Assembly (NCBI GenBank): GCA_963792785.1
Contig: CAWBXO010000003.1
Location: 1-8,445, forward strand
Source of the DNA: CAWIMX01 sp963792785
GTDB taxonomy: Bacteria; Acidobacteriota; Vicinamibacteria; Vicinamibacterales; CAVVIG01
Direction of reading: 5' to 3'
DNA length: 8,445 nucleotides
Shown piece by piece: positions 1 to 5,213 of this stretch. The position numbers and the translations under genes are program-made. Within the stretch, counting starts at the first letter, position 1; the number at the start of each line of letters is the position of its first letter. A model generated the notes under the pieces. That model ran no database searches and was not told where the DNA came from. It saw nothing but the letters and a program-made list of their open reading frames with translations.

Positions 1-671
1 GCCGCGGCTAACGCCGCGAAATACTCCTGGCGCGGAATCGCGATGGCACCGAGCGTCGTGAGATGTTCGGTCTGCCACTGCACATCGAGCAGTTGCATCC
101 CGGTCCCCCGCATCAGCTCCACCAGCCCCATCAGCGCGACTTTCGACGCGTCCCGCTGATGATGAAACATCGACTCCCCCGCGAAGAACCGGCCGATGCG
201 GATGCCATAGAGGCCGCCGGCGAGCTGGCCCTCGCGGTCGAAGGCCTCGATGCTGTGCGCCCAGCCGAGATCGTGCAGGCGCCGGTAGGCGGCGATGAAG
301 TCTTCGTTGATCCAGCCGTCGGGGCGGCGGGGATCGGCGCAGGCGCGGATCACCTGTTCGAACGAGGTATCGACGCGGATCTCGTAACGCTTCGCGCTCT
401 TGCGCAGCGACGGGGTCACGCGCAGGCCCCCGGGCGGGAAGACCGGGATGATGCCCCTCGGGTCCGGCGACCACCACGCAATCCGCCCGGGCAGCTCGCT
501 CACCTCCATCGGGAAGACGCCGTGGCGATACGCGGCAACGATCGTCGCCGGCTCGAGGTCGCCGCCGATGGTGACGAGGTCGCCCTCGGGGAGCTCGGCG
601 GGGGCCGGAAAGCGCCAGTGGCTCTCGCCCACCGGCTCGGGGATGGTGTCCCACTCGATGACGCGCGGCAT
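1..671 (-). CDS. aat: Leucyl/phenylalanyl-tRNA--protein transferase, copy 1 (3' end outside window)
   Basis: Aat transfers Leu or Phe from aminoacyl-tRNA to proteins with N-terminal Arg or Lys, creating degradation signals read by ClpS; it acts in the cytoplasm. Reading the minus strand from the ATG at 671 gives 223 uninterrupted codons to the window edge. Family motifs seen are WWSPDPRG (residues 66-73), a glycine-rich GGLYGIRIG stretch followed by FFAGESMF (152-169), and LLDVQ (194-198). Its Asp196 and Gln198 match the catalytic Asp186/Gln188 of E. coli Aat. By comparison with copy 2, only about four residues and the stop are missing, so the protein would be about 226 aa, close to the family size. 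No Shine-Dalgarno precedes the ATG; a GAGAAT hexamer ends 7 nt upstream, which may mean a leaderless mRNA. It diverges from the collagen-like gene. This is the only copy here that looks functional. Confidence 0.95.
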   Translation of the reverse strand, partial: MPRVIEWDTIPEPVGESHWRFPAPAELPEGDLVTIGGDLEPATIVAAYRHGVFPMEVSELPGRIAWWSPDPRGIIPVFPPGGLRVTPSLRKSAKRYEIRVDTSFEQVIRACADPRRPDGWINEDFIAAYRRLHDLGWAHSIEAFDREGQLAGGLYGIRIGRFFAGESMFHHQRDASKVALMGLVELMRGTGMQLLDVQWQTEHLTTLGAIAIPRQEYFAALAA

Positions 672-768
672 CACCACAATTCTCGCCCAGGACGCGTCTC
701 GGCCGCGCGCGTTGAGTTATCATCCTCCGTCCTGACCGCCAGCTCCCCCAGCTCGGCAGGAGGACTCG
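672..768. promoter_or_regulatory. Divergent intergenic region between aat copy 1 and the collagen-like gene
   Basis: This 97-bp gap must drive both genes. On the plus strand TATCAT (718-723) is one mismatch from a sigma-70 -10 box. It would give a leader of roughly 40 nt ending in a strong Shine-Dalgarno, AGGAGG at 758-763, 5 nt before the ATG at 769. On the minus strand GAGAAT (684 down to 679) lies 7 nt before the aat ATG. I see no good -35 box for either, so the promoter assignments are tentative; the ribosome site is solid. Confidence 0.45.
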
Positions 769-1485
769 ATGAGAGGTTCGGTCAAGCGCTTCTCGATCAC
801 ACTCGCACTCTCGCTCGGCGCGATCGCCTGGGCCGCCGCGGCCAGCGCGCAAAGCCCCGCCACGTATTACGCCTGCGCGCGCAGCAATGGCGACATCGTG
901 GCCAACAGCATCACCAGCAATGCCATCCCGAGGTGCAACGGCGGCACGACGCTCGTCTCGTGGGATGAGCAGGGGCCGATCGGCCCCGTCGGCCCGCAGG
1001 GCGCCACCGGCCTGCAGGGGCCAGCTGGCTCACAGGGGCCACAAGGGCTGCAGGGCGAGGCCGGCGCGGGCGCGAACGCCATCGCCACGACGTTCGACTT
1101 CAATGCCTTCGTCAACATCACGCCGCCCGGCACGCGGGTCGTCGTGAAGAGCCTCTCGCTGCCAGCGGGCGCCTACTTCGTGACGGCAACCCTCGACGCG
1201 CTCGTCGACCGCAACGGCTTCTGCGAGCTCGTGCTGGCGACGTCGCCCACCGTGCTGGACCAGCACCTCGTCTCGTCCCAGCTACTGCCGAACTTCGTGC
1301 CGCAACAGGAGGTGGACTCGGCGATTCCCGTCACGCTGCAGGCCGCGATCGATCTGCCGACGGCGAACACCGTGAACCTGCAGTGCGTGACGTTCTCGAC
1401 GCCGACGTACAGCACGCAGGCCCTGCAGATTCGCAGATTCCGGCTGACGGCCCTGACGCTCGGCACGGTCACGAGCGCGCCCTAA
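769..1485 (+). CDS. Secreted collagen-like (Gly-X-Y) repeat protein
   Basis: This is a 238-aa exported protein of unknown specific role. The signal peptide covers residues 1-27: basic MRGSVKR, a hydrophobic core, then an A-S-A site before Gln28. A short N-terminal module with two cysteines (C36, C56) ends in LVSWDEQG, a lead-in often seen before bacterial collagen-like tracts. The tract runs from Gly69 to about residue 101: eleven Gly-X-Y triplets rich in Pro and Gln (GPIGPVGPQG and similar). The remaining 137 residues are predicted from composition to be beta-rich, with a possible disulfide pair (C152, C206); I do not recognise this domain. Such proteins usually trimerise at the cell surface. 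The start is fixed by AGGAGG 5 nt upstream. It is divergent from aat copy 1 and convergent with the coiled-coil gene. It could be an adhesin or matrix protein, but nothing here proves binding. Confidence 0.9.
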   Translation: MRGSVKRFSITLALSLGAIAWAAAASAQSPATYYACARSNGDIVANSITSNAIPRCNGGTTLVSWDEQGPIGPVGPQGATGLQGPAGSQGPQGLQGEAGAGANAIATTFDFNAFVNITPPGTRVVVKSLSLPAGAYFVTATLDALVDRNGFCELVLATSPTVLDQHLVSSQLLPNFVPQQEVDSAIPVTLQAAIDLPTANTVNLQCVTFSTPTYSTQALQIRRFRLTALTLGTVTSAP

Positions 1486-1493
1486 CGAAGAAA

Positions 1494-1542
1494 CTGAGGA
1501 GCTGGGGACACTGGGGAGCTGAGGAAGTGGGAGACCGAGGAA
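1494..1542. repeat. 8-bp degenerate tandem repeat array 1 (CTGRGGAR)
   Basis: Six head-to-tail units, mostly 8 nt: CTGAGGAG, CTGGGGACA (one extra base), CTGGGGAG, CTGAGGAA, GTGGGAGA, CCGAGGAA. The array starts 8 nt after the collagen-like stop, following the linker CGAAGAAA. Nearly the same linker and first unit follow the stop of the lipoprotein gene near 4772. The last unit forms the left arm of the hairpin at 1531-1567. The period of 8 is not a multiple of 3, so this is a non-coding repeat. Confidence 0.85.
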
Positions 1543-1567
1543 CTGCGTGGGCGGGTTCCTCGGTCTC
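1531..1567. terminator. Perfect 13-bp inverted repeat, probable bidirectional terminator
   Basis: GAGACCGAGGAAC (1531-1543) is perfectly complementary to GTTCCTCGGTCTC (1555-1567), with an 11-nt loop. It lies between two convergent genes and touches the stop codon of the coiled-coil gene (1566-1568). Position and stem strength suit a terminator for both strands. Neither side has a T tract, so it may instead be Rho-assisted or act as an mRNA 3'-end stabiliser. The arms contain a unit of the neighbouring 8-bp repeat and its inverse. Confidence 0.7.
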
Positions 1568-1964
1568 ACGGGCGACGGCGATCGGCTTCCAGGCGCATCA
1601 GGCGGCGATCGAGCCTTTCGTGGTCCCGGTCATGGCGCGCGATCTCCCGGTCGAGACGCTCCCGCTGCACATCCAGTCCCTCCGCAAGGAACCGATTCTG
1701 TTCCTCGACTCGCTCCGCCACGACGTCGAAATGCCGGCGGCTGCGCTCGCCTTCCTCGCGAATCTCCGCACGCATTTCGGCTTTCGTGGCCAGGGGCGCA
1801 ACGGCTTCGGTAATCGCCTCGCGCATTTCCGCTTGGGTGACTAGGGGAGCTATGGCCTCCCGCAGTTCGGCCGCCGTTGCAAGCGTGGGCAGAATCTGCT
1901 CCACTCGTTCGAGCCGGGCGTCGATCTTCTGCACTGTCTCGGGGATGGACGGTCTTTTCACCAC
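1566..1964 (-). CDS. Small charged coiled-coil protein, function unknown
   Basis: A 132-aa protein with no signal peptide or membrane segment, so probably cytoplasmic. The first half carries imperfect repeats of about 17-18 residues built on LATxAELREAIAP, LVTQAEMREAI and LATKAEMRAEI. The second half is almost continuous charged helix (RHFDVVAERVEEQNRFL, then LDREIARHD and LDRRLMRLE) with heptad-like spacing of Leu/Val. This suggests a long, possibly trimeric or tetrameric coiled coil. I chose the GTG at 1964 because AAGGA (1975 down to 1971) lies 6 nt upstream; a second GTG follows at 1961, and an upstream TTG at 1997 lacks such support. The gene sits between two arrays of the same 8-bp repeat, as if inserted into one array. 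No function is assigned. Confidence 0.75.
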   Translation of the reverse strand: MVKRPSIPETVQKIDARLERVEQILPTLATAAELREAIAPLVTQAEMREAITEAVAPLATKAEMRAEIREEGERSRRHFDVVAERVEEQNRFLAEGLDVQRERLDREIARHDRDHERLDRRLMRLEADRRRP

Positions 1965-1970
1965 GGCAAT

Positions 1971-1975
1971 TCCTT
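1971..1975 (-). promoter_or_regulatory. Ribosome binding site deciding the GTG start of the coiled-coil gene
   Basis: AAGGA on the minus strand, 6 nt before the GTG at 1964 and 9 nt before the next GTG at 1961. It supports a GTG start over the in-frame TTG at 1997. Confidence 0.6.
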
Positions 1976-2044
1976 CGGAAAACTCGGCGCCCGCCAACTC
2001 GAGGCCGATCCTAACATCGTCCTGGTCGCAAGAGCCGTTCCAAG

Positions 2045-2078
2045 CTGAGGAGCTGGGGAACTGGGGAGCTGAGGAAGT
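2045..2078. repeat. 8-bp degenerate tandem repeat array 2
   Basis: Four units, CTGAGGAG, CTGGGGAA, CTGGGGAG and CTGAGGAA, followed by GT. Aligned with 1494-1528 it is the same sequence except for a 2-base CA in place of one A. The coiled-coil gene is therefore bracketed by direct repeats of about 34 bp. A further unit (CTGAGGCA, 2191-2198) abuts the stop codon of aat copy 2. Confidence 0.85.
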
Positions 2079-2085
2079 TCACGGC

Positions 2086-2184
2086 TTCGGATCACGCTGC
2101 AATCAGATCACGCAAAGGCAACCACGAAGGCACGAAGGCCCGAAGAAGAGCCATCCTCTCGGGATCACGCTGCGAGGAGATCAC
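2086..2184. repeat. Dispersed ~100-bp intergenic repeat, copy A
   Basis: This non-coding element has a second copy at 7843-7956. Both begin TTCGGATCACG and end with a GGATCACGCTGCG motif, so each is bounded by direct subrepeats of GGATCACG. The central 36 bases (2114-2149 here, 7874-7909 there) are identical and contain stepped CACGAAGG / CGAAG units. There is no ORF and there are no clear terminal inverted repeats. It could be a MITE-like or REP-like family; only two copies are visible here. Confidence 0.8.
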
Positions 2185-2198
2185 TGGGAGCTGAGGCA

Positions 2199-2743
2199 CT
2201 AGGGTTCTGTCGCCGCGGTTAACGCCGCGAAATACTCCTGGCGCGGAATCGCGATGGCACCGAGCGTCGTGAGATGTTCGGTCTGCCACTGCACATCGAG
2301 CAGTTGCATCCCGGTCCCCCGCATCAGCTCCACCAGCCCCATCAGCGCGACTTTCGACGCGTCCCGCTGGTGATGAAACATCGACTCCCCGGCGAAGAAC
2401 GCGCCGATCCGGATTCCGTAGAGGCCGCCGGCGAGCCGGCCCTCGCGATCGACGGCCTCGATGCTGTGCGCCCACCCGAGATCGTGCAGGCGCCGGTAGG
2501 CGGCGATGAAGTCCTCGTTGATCCAGCCGTCGGGGCGGCGGGGATCGGCGCACGCGCGGATCACCTGGTCGAACGACGTATCCACGCGGATCTCGCAGCG
2601 CTTCGCGCTCTTGCGCATCGACTGGGTCACGCGCAGGCCCCCGGGCGGATGGTGACGAGGTCGCCTTCGGGCAGCTCGCCGGCGGACGGAAAGCGCCAGC
2701 GGCTTTCGCCGACGGGCTCGGGGATGGTGTCCCAGGTGGTCAT
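2199..2743 (-). pseudogene. aat: aat copy 2, inactivated by a 130-bp internal deletion
   Basis: This is a second leucyl/phenylalanyl-tRNA--protein transferase gene in the same orientation, offset 2211 bp from copy 1. It begins MTTWDTIPEPVGES at 2743 and ends at TAG 2199-2201. Between 2648 and 2649 it lacks 130 bp present in copy 1 (438-567). That removes most of the N-terminal domain, including WWSPDPRG, and shifts the frame. From the native start, translation stops after 38 residues. The C-terminal part stays open (about 140 codons aligned to copy 1), keeping GGLYGIRIG, FFAGESMF and LLDVQ. That frame can be read back to an ATG at 2786, but its first 50 or so residues are out-of-frame aat and promoter sequence. 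Shared sequence matches copy 1 at about 95% (21 differences in 437 bp) before the deletion. A residual C-terminal protein cannot be excluded, but true Aat activity is unlikely. Confidence 0.9.
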
Positions 2744-2801
2744 CCGGGGAGCATTTTAGATGGTCCGCAGATCGTTTGAGGTTCAACTATACTGGGCCGT
2801 C
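2744..2801. promoter_or_regulatory. Divergent promoter region between aat copy 2 and the lipoprotein gene
   Basis: TATACT (2788-2793) on the plus strand is a good -10 box 8 nt before the ATG at 2802. TAAAAT on the minus strand (2758 down to 2753) is a good -10 box 9 nt before the aat copy 2 ATG at 2743. Neither start has a purine-rich site at normal spacing, so both transcripts could be leaderless or nearly so. No convincing -35 boxes are seen. GGAG at 2748-2751 could alternatively serve an upstream ATG at 2760. Confidence 0.5.
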
Positions 2802-4772
2802 ATGGCATCCAGGTCGACCAGTCATCGCGTGATGATCGCGCTCGTGCTGGGAACTCTCGCGGCGGCAGGCTGCCACAAACGAACGCCCACTGCTCCCTCA
2901 TCCGTCGACACCGTCCCGACCCTGGCGGCGATCAGCGTCCCGACCGGCGAGGCCGGCGCCGTCCTGCCGGTCACGCTCACGGGCACGAACTTCGTCGCCG
3001 GCGCGACGACGGTCGCCGTGACCGGCAGCGGCATCACGATCGGCGACGTCTCGGTCGCGAGTGCGACCTCGCTCACGGCCACCTTCACGCTGGCGGGCGA
3101 CGCCGATCCCGGCGCGCGCTCGGTCACAGTCAAGACCGCCGCCGGCACGAGCGAGGCGCGGACGTTCACGATCACCGCGGCGCCGGCGCCGAACGTGGCG
3201 ACGGTCAGCCCGGCGAGCGCCGTCGCGGGCTCGACGGTCACCGTGACCTTCACCGGCACGAATTTTCTGGCGGGCCTGACCGAGGTGACGGTCAGCGGCG
3301 ACGGGGTGACGGTGACGAAGATCACCACGAGCGCCGTCCGCAACGTCGGCTCGACGTCGCTCCAGGTCACGCTGACGATCGCCGCCGCCGCGTCCCACGG
3401 CCCGCGCACGATCACGGTGACGACGCCCGGCGGGAGCACCCACGCGACGTTCACGGTGGCCGGCCCGGTGCCCACGTTGAGCGATCTGCACGAGACGGAA
3501 GGCGCCGCCGGGAGCGATCTGATCGAACGCCTCACGGGCACGGGCTTCGTCGACGGGGCCACGGTCGCCGTGAGCGGCGCCGGCGTGCGCGTCGAGGACG
3601 TCGTCGTCTCCGACAGCACGGCGATGCGGGCCCGATTCAAGATTGACGGCGACGCCGCGCGCGGCGACCGCGACGTGACGGTGACGACGCCGGACGGCAC
3701 CAGCAACGCCTTGCCGTTCACGATCACCGAAGCCGTCACCCCGGCGCCCGGGCTCACGGGCGTGAGTCCGACATCCGGATCGACGCTCGGCGGTCTCACG
3801 GTGACGCTCACCGGCACGAGTCTGACCGGCGCGACGGCGGTGACATTCGGCGGCGTCGCCGCGGGCGCGCTCACGGTGGTGAACGCGACGACGGTGACGG
3901 CGACGACGCCGGCGCACGCGGCCGGCGCCGTGGACGTCGCGATCACCACGCCGGGAGGCACGGCGACGCGGGCGAGCAGCTTCACCTATCTGCTGCTCCC
4001 GACGATCACCTCGCTGGCCGCGTCGTCGGGCACGGCCTCGGGCGGGACCGGCATTACCGTGACCGGCACGAACCTGACCGGCGCGACCGGTCTGACGTTC
4101 GACGGCGTCGCGGCGACCAGCGTGAACGTCGTCAATTCGACGACGGTGACGGCCGTCACGCCGGCGCACGCCGCGGGCGCGGTGGACGTGGTCGTGACGA
4201 CCGGGTCCGGCAGCGGCACGAAGTCGAGCGGCTTCACGTATGTCGCGACGGCCGTCGGCCAGAAGACGGGCGGCGGCGTCATCGCCGCCCTGAACGGCGG
4301 GTCGAACAACCTGATTGCCGCGACCGCGGACAACAGTACGGGCGTGCAGTGGGGCGGCCTCGGGACGGCCGTCGGCGCCAGCGCGCAAAGCAACACCGAC
4401 GGCGCCTCGAACACAGCCGCCATCGTCTCGGCGCTCGGGAACAACGGCGGCACGCCCTACGCGGCGAAGATCTGCTCGGACTTCGCGATCGACTCCCAGG
4501 GCAACACGCCGTGCCAGGCCGGCAACGCCTGCTACAGCGACTGGTTCCTGCCGGCCGGGAACAACGCCACGGCGAGCGGCCAACTGAACGCCCTCTTCAC
4601 CAACCGCGTCGCGATCGGCGGCTTCGCCAGCACGGGCTACTGGTCGTCGACGGAGTTCTCGGCCAATCCCACGGTTGACAGCTACAACCAGCAATTCCCC
4701 GGCGGGATACAGGGCGGCGACACGAAGACTACCTTGTACCGGGTCCGCTGCGTCCGCGCGTTCACGCCCTAG
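2802..4772 (+). CDS. Lipoprotein with five IPT/TIG-like domains and a C-terminal Lcl_C (DUF1566) domain
   Basis: A 656-aa predicted surface lipoprotein. The N-terminus MASRSTSHRV, a short hydrophobic segment and LAAAGC give a lipobox with Cys24 as the lipidated residue. Five Ig-like IPT/TIG domains follow, at about residues 38-127, 129-221, 223-312, 315-397 and 399-483, with recurring TGTNF/TGTNL and VTTPGG signatures; the last two are close duplicates. From about 485 to the end is an Lcl_C/DUF1566-type domain: DWFLP (580-584), YWSSTE (613-618), VRCVRAF (648-654), and four cysteines (558, 571, 577, 650) likely to form disulfides. This domain caps the Legionella collagen-like adhesin Lcl, so an adhesive or glycan-binding role is reasonable but inferred. 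The start is uncertain: ATG 2802 gives the best signal peptide, while ATG 2760 has GGAG 8 nt upstream but would translate a likely -10 box. The gene diverges from aat copy 2. Confidence 0.88.
   Translation: MASRSTSHRVMIALVLGTLAAAGCHKRTPTAPSSVDTVPTLAAISVPTGEAGAVLPVTLTGTNFVAGATTVAVTGSGITIGDVSVASATSLTATFTLAGDADPGARSVTVKTAAGTSEARTFTITAAPAPNVATVSPASAVAGSTVTVTFTGTNFLAGLTEVTVSGDGVTVTKITTSAVRNVGSTSLQVTLTIAAAASHGPRTITVTTPGGSTHATFTVAGPVPTLSDLHETEGAAGSDLIERLTGTGFVDGATVAVSGAGVRVEDVVVSDSTAMRARFKIDGDAARGDRDVTVTTPDGTSNALPFTITEAVTPAPGLTGVSPTSGSTLGGLTVTLTGTSLTGATAVTFGGVAAGALTVVNATTVTATTPAHAAGAVDVAITTPGGTATRASSFTYLLLPTITSLAASSGTASGGTGITVTGTNLTGATGLTFDGVAATSVNVVNSTTVTAVTPAHAAGAVDVVVTTGSGSGTKSSGFTYVATAVGQKTGGGVIAALNGGSNNLIAATADNSTGVQWGGLGTAVGASAQSNTDGASNTAAIVSALGNNGGTPYAAKICSDFAIDSQGNTPCQAGNACYSDWFLPAGNNATASGQLNALFTNRVAIGGFASTGYWSSTEFSANPTVDSYNQQFPGGIQGGDTKTTLYRVRCVRAFTP
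3889..4200 (+). repeat. Internal DNA repeat encoding IPT/TIG domains 4 and 5
   Basis: The segment from CGACGGTGACGG at 3889 recurs at 4141, a spacing of 252 bp or 84 codons. Both encode a TTVTA-x-TPAHAAGAVDV stretch that is the same apart from one residue. This marks a recent domain duplication inside the gene; the three earlier domains are much more diverged. Confidence 0.75.
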
Positions 4773-4779
4773 GAAGAAA

Positions 4780-4811
4780 CTGAGGAACTGAGGAACTGGG
4801 GAAGTGAGGAA
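4780..4811. repeat. 8-bp tandem repeat array 3
   Basis: Four exact-length units: CTGAGGAA, CTGAGGAA, CTGGGGAA, GTGAGGAA. It begins 7 nt after the lipoprotein stop, following GAAGAAA, and ends exactly where the minus-strand stop codon of the third aat relic begins (CTA, 4812-4814). Array 1 has the same relation to the collagen-like stop, and the unit at 2191-2198 has the same relation to the aat copy 2 stop. These junctions are therefore homologous. Confidence 0.85.
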
Positions 4812-4895
4812 CTAGCGTTCTACCGCGGCGGGTAGCAGTGCCAGGCACTCCGGCTGCGGAATGGCGACGGCGCCCAGCTTCGCGAGATGCTCGGT
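4812..4895 (-). pseudogene. aat: aat copy 3, relic of the last 27 codons
   Basis: Read on the minus strand from 4895 this gives TEHLAKLGAVAIP, then a diverged tail ending LLPAAVER and a TAG stop at 4812-4814. It aligns without gaps to the C-terminus of copies 1 and 2 (TEHLTTLGAIAIP and on to the stop). The codon just before it is TAG (4896-4898), where the other copies have CAG (Gln), and no aat similarity is visible further upstream. This is a decayed 3' remnant lying about 300 bp before clpS. It is more diverged than copy 2, so it is probably older. Confidence 0.8.
4837..4849. repeat. 13-bp palindrome AGTGCC-A-GGCACT inside the aat relic
   Basis: Perfect 6-bp arms around a single central base. 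The corresponding part of copies 1 and 2 is not palindromic, so the palindrome arose or was inserted as the relic decayed. It could be a small dispersed palindromic element, but only this copy is present in the window. Confidence 0.4.
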
Positions 4896-4898
4896 CTA

Positions 4899-5213
4899 TT
4901 GCGACGACCTCTTGCGACGACGCACGCGAGGCGTTGACCCGATCGCGGGTCCTGTCGCCCGGCAGCCCCACCCGTCCTCGGCCCGAACAGCCCTTGTCAC
5001 GGAAGACGGGCCTGCGCGGCGGGCGGGGCGGCCCCGCCGTGCGCCACCCGCTCCCTTTCGTCAACCCAGGCACTTCGATCGGCGTAGCGGCGGCCGACTT
5101 CGGGGTCGCGCGATGGGCGTCAGCATGAAATCCGCGCGGACGGAGGCGCGGTTTCGAGCGCGATTCCCCGACGGAGGGCGACGGTACGACGATCGAAGTG
5201 CTACCCTCAAGGG
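4899..5213. other. Gene-free 315-bp region upstream of clpS
   Basis: No reading frame here resembles a known protein, and aat similarity stops at its left edge. It holds a perfect 8-bp-arm palindrome, GGCGGGGC-G-GCCCCGCC (5022-5038). That has almost no loop, so it is more likely a protein or recombination site, or chance in GC-rich DNA, than a terminator. The right end should contain the clpS promoter. The rest may be scar sequence left when most of aat copy 3 was lost. Confidence 0.5.
5199..5207 (+). promoter_or_regulatory. Possible extended -10 promoter for clpSA
   Basis: TGCTACCCT resembles an extended -10 (TGnTAnnnT) ending 6 nt before the clpS ATG. That would put the transcript start at or next to the start codon. 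AAGGG (5209-5213) directly abuts the ATG, too close for a normal Shine-Dalgarno. No -35 is evident. Confidence 0.35.

Noticed and set aside
63..968. 301-aa plus-strand open frame, and a similar one at 2274-2759
   Set aside because: Both are antisense shadows of aat copies 1 and 2. They resemble each other only because the aat copies do, and they have no protein family features.
1965..1997. Longer version of the coiled-coil protein from TTG at 1997
   Set aside because: The TTG lacks a ribosome site, whereas AAGGA is correctly spaced for GTG 1964.
2086..2184. Dispersed repeat as a classic insertion sequence or integron attC site
   Set aside because: No transposase or integrase gene, no clear terminal inverted repeats, and no attC-type core sites seen.
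2898..4694. Long minus-strand frames opposite the lipoprotein gene (also 2822-3985)
   Set aside because: Arg- or Val/Thr-rich low-complexity shadows of a GC-rich gene. The plus strand has the signal peptide, IPT/TIG repeats and Lcl_C motifs.
1494..4811. Repeat arrays as a possible CRISPR
   Set aside because: The units are 8 bp with no spacers. The 36-bp identical core occurs only twice and almost 6 kb apart; there are no cas genes.
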